From Legionella quateirensis (GTDB lineage: Bacteria; Pseudomonadota; Gammaproteobacteria; Legionellales; Legionellaceae), in NCBI RefSeq assembly GCF_001467955.1, contig NZ_LNYR01000012.1:124001-188000 (forward strand): a stretch of DNA of 64,000 nucleotides, in the 5' to 3' direction. Shown one piece after another: positions 37,791-47,396 of the stretch (the stretch's first letter is position 1; each line of letters begins with the position of its first letter). The notes below the pieces were generated by a model that saw only the letters and a program-made list of their open reading frames with translations, searched no databases and was not told the origin of the DNA. The position numbers and the translations under genes were made by a program.

Positions 37791-40706
37791 ATGCCTTTAT
37801 TTTTTTTCATGCTGTGCCTGGGGCTGAGTGGGCAGATAAGCTCTGCGCCGTCGTCAAAACCCGTTACCTTACCCGATAAACAAATCAATGCCACTCTTGT
37901 GGAGTATTTAGCTCAGGAAAAAACACATTTAACCATATCCATAAATGATGCCAAGCAACAGACTGCGCCTCAGGATGAGCAGCAGTACAACACTAAAATG
38001 CAGCAGACATCTGCTTTGCTGACCATGACCAATGCTAAAATTCAAAGCCTTGAAGGATTTCTTGAAAACCAGAACAAACAACAAATTTATCTAAATCAAC
38101 GTTTAAAACATCTACAGCAGTTACCCATTGCTAATGGAGAAGTAACTGTTCAGGAACGGGTTGGTAAAGTGGAAACTTTACTGACAGTAAATAAAAAAAC
38201 TATAGAGTTGATCAACGAGAATCTCGATTTGGCAAAACAGTTTCAAATCGTGTTAGCCGATGAAATTAAGAAATTAAAACTCTGGAAATCTAATTTTGAG
38301 CTTGAACAAAAATTAGTACACTTCAAGACCTTGAGAACAGAGTTGAATCAGGAGCTTGGCTTATTATACCAAAATAATGTATTTAAACAGCGTGGTATGC
38401 AACCGGAACGCAATGCGGATGAACAAATTGATCATGAAACACGTTTATTTATTAATAATCAACATATTGCAATAATTCATCAATATCTGGATGCATTATC
38501 GGTTCAGAAAAAAGTAGTTAAAGCCAGAATATTATTATTAAACAATTCGGATACCAAAACACTGCAGTTTGTGACAGATACTTATAGAGAATCCATTAAT
38601 CAATACGCAACCATAGAAAAATCGTTACAACAGATATTAGAAACGCTAAATACAGAAGCAAGTCTCTCAATAAAACCGGAACTGAAGAAATCACTTAATT
38701 CATTGCAACTTGATATTAAAGAACAAATTAAGGATGCGGAAGCCCAAAAAATCCAATTGATTAAAAGTCTGGATGACTATCAAAATCAACTTAAAAAACA
38801 GATTTCATCGCGCCAATCCCTTGCAGAATACAATATTAATAGCTGGCCTATAATACTGCATAAGCTGATTGATATGCCTAATTTATTTTATAAATACCTT
38901 AAAACCTTAACATTGAAGGTTTATGACAGTTATACGTGGCTGGACTCTTTACCGCTAGCCATTTTATGGACGGCACTGGGTTTAATCATTGGTATTTTTT
39001 ATATTTTAAACCGATTTTTGAAAACGCTGAGAAGTGATAAAGAACGATCCCGATTAACAGGTTATCTCTATGATGGTGCTTTGACCCTGGTACAAAGAAA
39101 TGTGCCCTATCTCTGTATCTTTACTATGCTGTGGGTTGTACTTTATATTACCAATATTTCGTTCTCCAATTATCAACTGTTATTTAATTTGATTACAGTC
39201 TGGTTTACCTTTCGGATGTTAATTTTAATTGCACGGTTAGTCTTATTAGAGCGAATTTCTGATTCTTCCGGGAAAGATGTAAAACTGTATTATCGGCTTA
39301 AATGGTTGTTACTGTTCGGTGGGTGGACTACTGCGTTGATGGTATTCAGCCACATACTTCCATTGAATTTATTGCTTCAGGATATTTTTAACCGATTATT
39401 CATGTTGTTTATTCTTGCGGTGTCTTTGGTCGCATGGAAAAGCAAGGATGTTATTCCTTATTTGCTACGACCTTTGTTAAAAGGTAAAAAAAGGTATTTT
39501 AAAAATGCTATTTCACTTTTAGTTATTCTGGTTCCCATCACTTTATTTACAACGGCGATTATTGGTTTATTGGGGTTTGTAAATTTAGCATGGACTATGA
39601 GTCGTTATCAGGCTTACATTCTTACTGTGCTTGTAGGGTACATTCTTGCCAGAGGATTAGTATTCGATGCTTTGGAGCTTTTATCTGAATGGATGATTTC
39701 GTCATTAACAAACGGTTGGTTGTGGATTGAGGTCTTTCTCAAGCCGCTTGATGGAATTCTTCGTATTGTATTATTTTTATTGAGTGTTCTTGTTTTATTT
39801 CAGTTGTTTGGCTGGCATTCTGACTCATTGGTTATTATTAGCATTGAAAAGTTGGCACAGTACAGTATTGTTAATTTCACTGGAATACATATTACTGTGT
39901 TCAGCGTTATAGAGTTTTTCATTCTCTTGGCAATTTTTGTTTGGGCTGCAAAGTGGACACGCGAGTTTTGCTATCGCTGGCTTTTCAAAAACGCCAAGGA
40001 TGTGGGGATACGGAATAGTTTATCTGTTTTTACCCAATACGCTGTCATCTTGCTAGGCAGTTTTATCACCTTGCATGTTCTGGGTCTGGATTTTAGTGGT
40101 ATGTCCATGATTTTGGGGGGCTTGGCAGTAGGTATGGGATTTGGTTTACGTGATTTCGCCTCAAACATAGTGGGTGGAATTATGCTACTTATTGAGCGTC
40201 CTGTAAGGGAAGGCGATTTAATTACCATAGGTGAATACGAAGGTCAGGTTGCTCACATTGGCATCCGCTCAATGCGCGTGTCATCCTGGGATAATACACA
40301 AGTATTAATACCCAATGCGGAAACATTTAATAAGCCCTTTACTAACTGGACTCACCAGGATGGAATCGTCAGAACAGTAATTCCAATTAAAGTCAGTAGA
40401 GCCGATGATCCGGTCATGATTCAACAATTGATTCTTGATGTTCTTGCCATCATTCCTGAAATAGTAGGTGATCCCCCCGCACAGGTTTTTTTAAAGAAAA
40501 TTGATACGGCATTAATTGAGTTTGAGGCACGCTACTTCATCAATGTTCAGGCACATAATCGTGTTGAAATACGCTCCAAGGTTTTGTTTGCTATTACAGC
40601 ACAGTTCAAAGCAGCAGGGATCAAGCCACCGATCGAACCGATTACTGTGGAGTTTAAAGAAGGACATGCAGATTTCTACCCCAAAAATCAAACCACCCAA
40701 GACTGA
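37791..40706 (+). CDS. mscK: Large mechanosensitive channel, MscK/KefA type
   Basis: 971 residues from ATG 37791; the frame is open from 37707 inside aspS, and a TTG at 37773 is an alternative. It has an N-terminal signal-like helix (FFFMLCLGLSGQISSA), a long coiled-coil periplasmic domain rich in Gln and Lys to about residue 380, then around ten membrane helices. The MscS pore is at the C-terminal end: GMSMILGGLAVGMGFGLRD, ASNIVGGIMLLIERPVREGD and a beta domain with DNTQVLIPNAETFN. It opens under membrane tension. The Gly/Ala-rich pore helix is intact. It overlaps mutH by 41 bases. Confidence 0.88.
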   Translation: MPLFFFMLCLGLSGQISSAPSSKPVTLPDKQINATLVEYLAQEKTHLTISINDAKQQTAPQDEQQYNTKMQQTSALLTMTNAKIQSLEGFLENQNKQQIYLNQRLKHLQQLPIANGEVTVQERVGKVETLLTVNKKTIELINENLDLAKQFQIVLADEIKKLKLWKSNFELEQKLVHFKTLRTELNQELGLLYQNNVFKQRGMQPERNADEQIDHETRLFINNQHIAIIHQYLDALSVQKKVVKARILLLNNSDTKTLQFVTDTYRESINQYATIEKSLQQILETLNTEASLSIKPELKKSLNSLQLDIKEQIKDAEAQKIQLIKSLDDYQNQLKKQISSRQSLAEYNINSWPIILHKLIDMPNLFYKYLKTLTLKVYDSYTWLDSLPLAILWTALGLIIGIFYILNRFLKTLRSDKERSRLTGYLYDGALTLVQRNVPYLCIFTMLWVVLYITNISFSNYQLLFNLITVWFTFRMLILIARLVLLERISDSSGKDVKLYYRLKWLLLFGGWTTALMVFSHILPLNLLLQDIFNRLFMLFILAVSLVAWKSKDVIPYLLRPLLKGKKRYFKNAISLLVILVPITLFTTAIIGLLGFVNLAWTMSRYQAYILTVLVGYILARGLVFDALELLSEWMISSLTNGWLWIEVFLKPLDGILRIVLFLLSVLVLFQLFGWHSDSLVIISIEKLAQYSIVNFTGIHITVFSVIEFFILLAIFVWAAKWTREFCYRWLFKNAKDVGIRNSLSVFTQYAVILLGSFITLHVLGLDFSGMSMILGGLAVGMGFGLRDFASNIVGGIMLLIERPVREGDLITIGEYEGQVAHIGIRSMRVSSWDNTQVLIPNAETFNKPFTNWTHQDGIVRTVIPIKVSRADDPVMIQQLILDVLAIIPEIVGDPPAQVFLKKIDTALIEFEARYFINVQAHNRVEIRSKVLFAITAQFKAAGIKPPIEPITVEFKEGHADFYPKNQTTQD

Positions 40707-41349
40707 GGAGGAGTTACTCGTACGAAGTAACCGTCTTCAAGGATTAAGTTTTGCTCAGTTAAGTATGGTTTTAAAATTAGCGATACCCTCTAATCCAGTT
40801 CACAGAAAAGGGTGGGTTGGTATGGCTCTTGAGCTTGCCTTGGGAACTGATGCCAACAATAAATCAGAACCTGATTTCCAGCAACTGAGTATCGAGCTTA
40901 AGACTCTGCCCATAGCGAAATCAGGGAAGCCGGCAGAATCAACTTTTGTTACGTCCATCCCATTATTGACGATTAATCACCAAAACTGGAAGTCATCACA
41001 GTGTTATGCCAAGCTGAAGCGAGTGTTATGGATCCCCATTGAAGGAGACAAAGACATTCCATTTGAACACCGTCGAATAGGGAAAGGATTTTTATGGTCA
41101 CCAAATGAGCAGGAGGAGGCTGTTTTGTCAGCCGATTGGGATTATTTGACTTTGCAAATCAGTACTGGAGATCTAGAACTCATTAATGCAGCAGTTGGAA
41201 ATTATTTGCAAGTCAGACCAAAAGCAGCACACGGTAAGTCTTTATGTTTTTGTTATGATGCAGAAGGAAATAAAGTGAAGACTTTGCCACGAGGATTTTA
41301 TTTACGTAGCAGCTTTACCGCTCAAATCTTACTTAATTACAGTTGTTAA
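40666..41349 (+). CDS. mutH: DNA mismatch repair endonuclease MutH
   Basis: 227 residues from ATG 40666, which has AAGGAC upstream; earlier in-frame codons lie wholly in mscK. HRKGWVGMALELALG, then PDFQQLSIELKTLPI, gives the catalytic Glu, Asp and ExK of the MutH/Sau3AI fold; VLWIPIEG and RPKAAHGKS follow as in MutH. It nicks the unmethylated strand at hemimethylated GATC. Presence implies a Dam methylase elsewhere. Confidence 0.9.
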   Translation: MQISTPKIKPPKTEEELLVRSNRLQGLSFAQLSMVLKLAIPSNPVHRKGWVGMALELALGTDANNKSEPDFQQLSIELKTLPIAKSGKPAESTFVTSIPLLTINHQNWKSSQCYAKLKRVLWIPIEGDKDIPFEHRRIGKGFLWSPNEQEEAVLSADWDYLTLQISTGDLELINAAVGNYLQVRPKAAHGKSLCFCYDAEGNKVKTLPRGFYLRSSFTAQILLNYSC

Positions 41350-41421
41350 GAAATACTTAATAATATTTTGATATAATCTCACGGATTGTTCTTTATTTAA
41401 TCTAGGTGTATAAATATTATT

Positions 41422-43713
41422 ATGATAAAATTCTCCTTGAGTGATCCAACTTCAGTATTCTGTAAATTAATCATTAATGATAACTTTGTAAAATACATTA
41501 AGAAAACGGATGTTCCAACCTTAATTTCTGATCTACAATTATGGTTTTCTGATAATAAAGTTGATTCACCAGAACTGGATTTGGCATCGAATCAAACCTA
41601 TGAATTAAAGCTGGATTCTGTATCGCTTGAAGACAGTTTTTATCATGTATTATCTGTTGGTAGAAGTAAAAAAGCAGTGATACTGCCAACTGATCTACAG
41701 CATTCGCCTACAGGTAAAAAATTACCAGTACTATTTACTTATGGGAGCCTTGAGCGATTCCACAGATACTGGGAATCTCCCAGAGAATTAAAATTTTCCC
41801 TTTATGAACACTTATCAAAAGATCTTATTGAAAATCCCTATGTAGATGAACCTAACGATTTTTCACAATTTCATGCTAATGTAGCCTTTCATACGAATCA
41901 TGGTACAACTCACGCCATCAGGCAAATGGAATTAGCTACTAATTATCTCACCTGTATTCGGTTGAATGGAAATAAGAAGAACAGTTTCCTTGCTCAATCA
42001 TTTTCTGCTGAAGAGAGCGCATGTTTGCAGTTAGCGGCTTTTTTATTTCGCTCGGGTAGAACAAATGAGTCAGGATGGCAGGGCGATCTTACTTATGGAC
42101 CTCGATCTGCAGCTCTATTTAAACAAATTGCTTTGGAATTAGAATTTAATCCTGTGTTAGTTGATCTTATGGCAAATTGTTTTGATTATCATAAAGAAAT
42201 TACAATTAAAAATAAACTAAACAATCATAGTATTGAAGACACCAGAGAGAAAGCACATTTATTCACCAAGCTATTGAAGTTAAGTCATGAAAGCGATTTG
42301 GTTCGATGTTTCGAGAATTATGAAGAGATAAAAAAACCTATCGAAGAAGAATTAAGCAAGTTGCTTGATCCTGAAGTTAAAGTCAGTGCCATCTCTGATC
42401 AATTTTTGTCATATGCTGTAACTCTTTGTAAACTGACAGGAGCCACTGTCAGTGGAGCACAGTCCAAAGCATTCAATACTACAGGAAATCGAAAATTGGC
42501 TGTAGAATCAGCCAATTATCCTAAATTAGTGCTTTTTCGGTTGATAGGTGTGAAGCCAGAATGTAATCCTGGTTTTATACCACCGACACAATTATGGATT
42601 CAGCATGAGCATCATACTCAATTTAATAAGACTTCAGGTTCCTTTGTTCTTAAAGCGCATAATAAACAAGGCCAGGATATTGACTACGTTGAGGGATGGG
42701 ATAGAAAAAGTATTGATATGATACCGACAGCTCGATGCATTAATTTAGAACAGCAACATCTGGACACTCATGTCAGTGTATATCACTCAACGACCAAAGC
42801 TAGCTATGCGTTGGATCTGTTCTGTAGGAAATTAACACAGTTGACTGAAGGTCCCAATCCTATTGTTTGGATACGTGGGATTAAATCAAAACCCTCGGGT
42901 AAACCCTGTGATAGTATCGATCGCATCAAATATATTATGTCTCAAGATAAAGCATTGGATAATAGTGAATATAATTTATGGCATTTATTATCTTGTAATC
43001 CGAGCCTATGGCAAAATGCAGATTATGCATCTGATGAATCTACTGTTGATTATTTTTATAATAATTCATCGGTCACTCAACTGGATTTTAAACATTTAAT
43101 CAATACTATTTTAGACAAAATGGGTTTATTGATTGGACAGGAAGCACTAAGAGAGGAGTTGTTCGCCAAGTTTAATAAACTGGTTACAGATGAACGCTTT
43201 GGGAAACAAGGGGTTCTCTATCAATATTTAATTCCACATCATTTAGTTGATGAGATTGCCTATATATCAAAACAAAATGGAATCGTAGACAATGACAATC
43301 CAAGCGCTCTTGAAACCTTAGTGCAATTAAAAGCCTCTGGTGGTGAAGTACCAAACCAGCATACATTACAAGTACGCTTGTTCGTTCCCAAATTATTAAC
43401 CACTGAAATTGCTCAACATTTGGTTGTTACCAACTATCTTAATATGGAGGATCAACTTCGTGATGAGTTTGAAAAAACTGTTAATGAATTGTCGGTGATG
43501 GCTGTTAAAGGACCAACACAGGATCTTGATGAAGAAGCGCTAGAAGTTGAATCTCAGTATAGTCCCAAGTTTTTTGGTAGCTTCATCAAGGGCGATCGTG
43601 ATTTGAGCAAGCATGTGGTTAAAAGGGATGTTGTACCTGCAGAAGATGAAGTAGAGTGTTTTTTATTTTCTGAGCCTGGTAGCGCTTCGTTTTTGGCATT
43701 CACTACGAATTAA
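41422..43713 (+). CDS. SidE/Lem10-type phosphodiesterase-fold protein with extra C-terminal half, putative effector
   Basis: 763 residues. Residues 1-105 form a beta-rich domain shared with the next gene. Residues 105-345 match the HD-like phosphodiesterase domain seen in SidE proteins and Lem10: PNVAFHTNHGTTHAIRQ-like (H160, H164), FLFRSGRTNESG (210-218), and LSHESDLVRCF (H289). In SidE and DupA/B enzymes such histidines and a Glu cleave phosphoribosyl links on ubiquitin. The C-terminal 400 residues are not recognised; VSVYHSTTKASYALD (451-465) faintly recalls an ADP-ribosyltransferase H-x-T loop, but I cannot confirm it. The tail has EEALEVESQY and AEDEVECF acidic patches. Dot/Icm export is inferred from the family. 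Confidence 0.65.
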   Translation: MIKFSLSDPTSVFCKLIINDNFVKYIKKTDVPTLISDLQLWFSDNKVDSPELDLASNQTYELKLDSVSLEDSFYHVLSVGRSKKAVILPTDLQHSPTGKKLPVLFTYGSLERFHRYWESPRELKFSLYEHLSKDLIENPYVDEPNDFSQFHANVAFHTNHGTTHAIRQMELATNYLTCIRLNGNKKNSFLAQSFSAEESACLQLAAFLFRSGRTNESGWQGDLTYGPRSAALFKQIALELEFNPVLVDLMANCFDYHKEITIKNKLNNHSIEDTREKAHLFTKLLKLSHESDLVRCFENYEEIKKPIEEELSKLLDPEVKVSAISDQFLSYAVTLCKLTGATVSGAQSKAFNTTGNRKLAVESANYPKLVLFRLIGVKPECNPGFIPPTQLWIQHEHHTQFNKTSGSFVLKAHNKQGQDIDYVEGWDRKSIDMIPTARCINLEQQHLDTHVSVYHSTTKASYALDLFCRKLTQLTEGPNPIVWIRGIKSKPSGKPCDSIDRIKYIMSQDKALDNSEYNLWHLLSCNPSLWQNADYASDESTVDYFYNNSSVTQLDFKHLINTILDKMGLLIGQEALREELFAKFNKLVTDERFGKQGVLYQYLIPHHLVDEIAYISKQNGIVDNDNPSALETLVQLKASGGEVPNQHTLQVRLFVPKLLTTEIAQHLVVTNYLNMEDQLRDEFEKTVNELSVMAVKGPTQDLDEEALEVESQYSPKFFGSFIKGDRDLSKHVVKRDVVPAEDEVECFLFSEPGSASFLAFTTN

Positions 43714-43891
43714 GGTTCATCTATATTCATTTATATTATTTAGTGGAATTTTTAGCTCATTTTTGATACAATATGCTCGCTGTTATATAGCAAGATCTTG
43801 ATTCTTGAATGAGTTTGTACTAATTGAGTATTTCTGAGCAAGACCCAACCAAATACTGTCTTTAGCTCTGGGCAGAGAAAAAGGAAATGGA

Positions 43892-45301
43892 ATGTTTACG
43901 ATTAAATTAGATTTAGTAGATTCAAATATTGTTGCTTTAAATATACAAAATGAATTTCAAAAATATATAAAAATAACAGATTTGGACGCATTGAATCATA
44001 TTTTGACTCGATATCTAAACGAACTTAATTATTCATCTGTTGTTCGATTGGATCATTTGAAGGTTGGTGTTCCGTTGAATCTAGATTTAACCGATACCCA
44101 ATGTAATGAACTTACAGACCTTATATTAATAGGGCCAGATCGTGAGCTTATAGACTTACCTCATGGTTTACATAACTCAGGGGAGTTTAATCGTCCCGTT
44201 CTAATTTCTCATAGAAAACTCAACGAATTTATAGCCTATTGGACCTTACCCAATGCGGAGCTCATCAAATATAAATTATTTCAACTTCTATCCGAAGACA
44301 TTATCGAAGTACCCTACGTGGATATGCCCCTGGAATATGACATTCGTTGGAATAAATTTGTATTTCGTCCAAATCATGGGACTGCACACAGCATTCGTTT
44401 GGTTCAATTACTTAATTCAGTGCTAAACAGTATGCTCTTTATTACAATAGAACTACTTGCTCCGGATGTTTTAGCTCCAGTCCTGATGCTTACTGATGAG
44501 GAAAGGGGCTGTCTCGAGTTGGCTTTGTTTTTATATCGATCCGGGAGAACCAATGAAACCGGTTGGTCAAGTGATCCAGGTTATAGTCATCGTTCGCACG
44601 AAATTTTTAGAATAATTGCGTTAAAGTTGGGGTATAATTCAAAACTAGTAGATGCGATTGTGAGTAGTTTTGATTATAAGAGTCCAGTTCCATTGGAAAA
44701 TCAATTTTCTGAGCCATTTACCGAAGTCGATAAAATCAAAATCGGAGTATTTAAGCAATTATTTAAATTGGTTCATAATGCAGATTTAATTCGTTGTTTT
44801 TCAAATTTGGAATCTATTTCTAAAGATGTACAGTCAGTGTTTAAAAACCTGCTAGGTTCTATAGATGATAAGTTAGTGAACGAATTAACTCATCAAACTC
44901 TGGTACTTGCAGCAAAATATTGTAAACAAACCGGTGCTCCAGTAGTAGTGCGCGAGTTACAGGCGGAATCAGAAGGGACTTATTCTGGCAACAAATATGT
45001 AATGGTTAAGGCAGTTGCAGATGTTAAACAAACGTTTATAGATCTTGGCAATATTGATTATGATTGGTGTGTTCTCAGTAGTGTTAACAATAAAACTCAG
45101 TCTTTTGAGACATCTGATCAAACAGTCAATGCGGTCTGCAGCTCGTCATCTGAAAATAACCAATCATCAACAAGAGTTGTACCTAACGCCGGGGTAAGAA
45201 ATTTTTCAGAAACCACGGGCTTTTTCTCCAAAAACACATATTTGACAGAAGTATCTGTGAGTGAATTTAATGAAAAACATTGTAGAGCGAAGCATTTATA
45301 G
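43892..45301 (+). CDS. SidE/Lem10-type phosphodiesterase-fold protein, paralogue of the 41422 gene
   Basis: 469 residues, ATG after AAGGAAATGGA. It aligns with the first 345 residues of its neighbour: N-terminal domain (FQKYIKITDLDALNHILTR against FVKYIKKTDVPTLISDLQL), then FRPNHGTAHSIRL (161-170), LYRSGRTNETGW (214-225), SFDYKSP and LVHNADLIRCF. It stops where the partner's extra C-terminal half begins and ends in a short Ser/Asn-rich tail. The catalytic set looks complete, so it could be an active phosphodiesterase like DupA/DupB, but substrate is unknown. Tandem duplication is the likely origin. The final codons overlap the convergent next gene. Confidence 0.65.
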   Translation: MFTIKLDLVDSNIVALNIQNEFQKYIKITDLDALNHILTRYLNELNYSSVVRLDHLKVGVPLNLDLTDTQCNELTDLILIGPDRELIDLPHGLHNSGEFNRPVLISHRKLNEFIAYWTLPNAELIKYKLFQLLSEDIIEVPYVDMPLEYDIRWNKFVFRPNHGTAHSIRLVQLLNSVLNSMLFITIELLAPDVLAPVLMLTDEERGCLELALFLYRSGRTNETGWSSDPGYSHRSHEIFRIIALKLGYNSKLVDAIVSSFDYKSPVPLENQFSEPFTEVDKIKIGVFKQLFKLVHNADLIRCFSNLESISKDVQSVFKNLLGSIDDKLVNELTHQTLVLAAKYCKQTGAPVVVRELQAESEGTYSGNKYVMVKAVADVKQTFIDLGNIDYDWCVLSSVNNKTQSFETSDQTVNAVCSSSSENNQSSTRVVPNAGVRNFSETTGFFSKNTYLTEVSVSEFNEKHCRAKHL

Positions 45302-46333
45302 ATTTGGATTTAGTCTCGTATCCAGTCCTTCACTATGAATAGCATCTTCTAACACCATTTTAGTATTAGAAAATAATGCATTAAATCCATCTGTTCGAGT
45401 TTCATTATGCGATGTCTCATTCTGTTCTTTTTTGGGTAATTTACTGATTATAAACTCGGTAGACGGTCGATTTGGGAATTGTTCTGGACTGGATAGTGAC
45501 GGATCAATAGTATCAATCGTACCTTTTATCGACTTAGAGCAAGCATAACTTATCAAACCGCTTAATAGCAGTGCAATAAACAGGCCGACAACAAAACTAG
45601 CAGGATTTAGTGATGTCGCAAAAGTTACCCCAATTCCTGCAGTCGTGGCTCCCTTCAAACTCCATGAAACTATAAAAAAAGCAAACGCGCATAATGCAAT
45701 TAGAGCAGCAGCTACAATGGCATAAATAGAGTGATCTGTTTTAACTTGTGACTTGGTATTTGATAGAGATAACCAATTTATAAATACGTATTCATTAGGG
45801 CTGACATTTTGGCCTTTCAAATGAAAAAGGGCGACAGATTTGTTTTCAGGGAAAACCAGATCTTTAAATACGTTGTTTTTAATTGATTTAATTGCATTTT
45901 GAATAATAACTATTTTCGGTAGCGAACCAAGTTTCGCATGATCTTCCAGTTCGTTTTGCCACTCTTTCTCAATTTCTGTTTGATTGTCGGTGTATTCATT
46001 GGCGAACTGTAACATCAGCATGTTGATTATTTCAAAATGGATGCTGTCAAGTATTAATCGATCTATCAGTCTTATTTGCGCGTCGCGAAAATCACTCTGT
46101 GCTGAGTGTCCAAAAAAATGACGAAGTCGATTTTCATTACTGCGTCCAATAAAATCAAATATCTTTTTATGATTATTTGAAAAAAGCCCCTTTAATTCAG
46201 TATCAGTAATTTCCTTTTTGTCATAGCGAGCCGATAAACACTCTTTTAATTTCGGCAGGGTTGATAGTTTTTCTAAAAATAAGCGTTTGTATTCATTCTC
46301 AAGTAGTGGTTTATTGGTAAAAATACATGCCAT
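45296..46333 (-). CDS. Unknown protein with two C-terminal membrane helices, putative effector
   Basis: 345 residues from ATG 46333 with AAGG nine bases upstream; a TTG three codons earlier is less good. The first 200 residues are soluble and helical (LRHFFGHSAQSDFRDAQIRL, IEKEWQNELEDHAKLG). Two hydrophobic helices follow: IYAIVAAALIALCAFAFFIV and FVVGLFIALLLSGLISYACS. The last 75 residues are polar with KKEQNETSHNETRTDGF and LEDAIHSEGLD. Such a soluble head, hairpin membrane anchor and acidic tail is common in Legionella membrane-targeted effectors. No family recognised. Its end overlaps the convergent PDE-fold gene by six bases. Confidence 0.55.
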   Translation of the reverse strand: MACIFTNKPLLENEYKRLFLEKLSTLPKLKECLSARYDKKEITDTELKGLFSNNHKKIFDFIGRSNENRLRHFFGHSAQSDFRDAQIRLIDRLILDSIHFEIINMLMLQFANEYTDNQTEIEKEWQNELEDHAKLGSLPKIVIIQNAIKSIKNNVFKDLVFPENKSVALFHLKGQNVSPNEYVFINWLSLSNTKSQVKTDHSIYAIVAAALIALCAFAFFIVSWSLKGATTAGIGVTFATSLNPASFVVGLFIALLLSGLISYACSKSIKGTIDTIDPSLSSPEQFPNRPSTEFIISKLPKKEQNETSHNETRTDGFNALFSNTKMVLEDAIHSEGLDTRLNPNL

Positions 46334-46372
46334 TTTATTCAACCTTTATCTTACATCAATTAAATTATCACT

Positions 46373-46407
46373 ATACCAACCGACCCTAAAAACTGGCCGG
46401 TTGGTAT
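46373..46407 (-). terminator. Hairpin after the 46413 gene
   Basis: ATACCAACCG at 46373-46382 pairs exactly with CGGTTGGTAT at 46398-46407. It lies six bases beyond the minus-strand gene's stop. A strong U-run is missing, so termination efficiency is uncertain. Confidence 0.5.
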
Positions 46408-46412
46408 CATTA

Positions 46413-47246
46413 TTAATCCATTTTAGGAGAAGAAAGAAGGGCAGTGACAGGAGCAGGCGCCATCTTCTTTAAATCTTCCCATTTTGACCACAACAATGCT
46501 TTGTAATCAGTATTGGTCAGGTTTGTCATGAAGTAATCAATTGCTTGCTTAAATCCAGTATAGGCATTGAGATCTAATCTTCGTGTTTCAACACTTGTTT
46601 TTAAATCATGTAACCTTAATTGCTGGTCACCGCTAGGCTGTGGCGATTTTTGGAAAAAAGAAGAAGGTGAGGTTACTAATGTATAACCGAATGAAAAGAC
46701 ATTGGATACTAAACTCGGACTTTCCTCAACCCGTTCTGTTTCTTTAGGCCAGGCCATCATATACTCGGTTGTACATAAAGGCGCCATTAATTGTATCATT
46801 TTTTGTATATCCGGGTTTAAAAGATTTTGAGTATTATCAATGCGTTCATCATAATGTGCATTACCATTTTTTAAACACCAGTTATACAGTTGTTTCATCT
46901 CGGTTAATTGATTATAAAAATCAGAAATACTGAATCGCTCAAGAATAAAACCGGAAACACCAAAGTATAGACAAGCGGACAGGATTGGATTAATAAAATC
47001 AGGTATGGGTAAAAATCTGGCGACAACAAATGAAGCTCCCCAAGCTTTTAAACCATTGCTTAAGGCCTGATATACATACATTTGGTTTGCGCTGTATTCA
47101 AACTCATTAATGTATTTTTTCAATGTATTTTGCTGTTCTACATTACTTGAGTCAAAAGGTTTTGATACTAAGGTTGCTATTTCGTCTCTTCGTTTTGCGC
47201 GCTCAGTTTCAATTGCCGCCATTCCACCAGCATTCAGTTTACTCAC
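46413..47246 (-). CDS. Unknown conserved-type protein, membrane-associated
   Basis: 277 residues from GTG 47246, supported by AAGGAGAG upstream. It has one hydrophobic patch near 65-100 (FLPIPDFINPILSACLYFGVSGFIL) flanked by polar helices. LCTTEYMMAWPKETERVEESP and a Ser/Pro-rich middle follow. The C-terminal part, YTGFKQAIDYFMTNLTNTDY and WSKWEDLKK, looks helical. I recognise no family. Divergent from legK1 across 150 bases, which suggests a shared regulatory region. No PmrA box is visible there. Confidence 0.55.
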   Translation of the reverse strand: MSKLNAGGMAAIETERAKRRDEIATLVSKPFDSSNVEQQNTLKKYINEFEYSANQMYVYQALSNGLKAWGASFVVARFLPIPDFINPILSACLYFGVSGFILERFSISDFYNQLTEMKQLYNWCLKNGNAHYDERIDNTQNLLNPDIQKMIQLMAPLCTTEYMMAWPKETERVEESPSLVSNVFSFGYTLVTSPSSFFQKSPQPSGDQQLRLHDLKTSVETRRLDLNAYTGFKQAIDYFMTNLTNTDYKALLWSKWEDLKKMAPAPVTALLSSPKMD

Positions 47247-47396
47247 AACTCTCTCCTTGATATAAAAAATTCATTTTATACTATAAATTAATGAAAGATT
47301 GAATGAGAATTTATCGATGAGTTCAAATAATTTAACAATTATTCAGGGCTACTGTATTATAAACACTCTTGATCTCATTCATCTCAATGACCATTT

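Noticed and set aside
41356..41375. Possible PmrA box before the first PDE-fold gene
   Set aside because: CTTAATAAT fits but the second half-site is poor, and the element would overlap the TATAAT at 41372-41377 instead of lying seven bases upstream.
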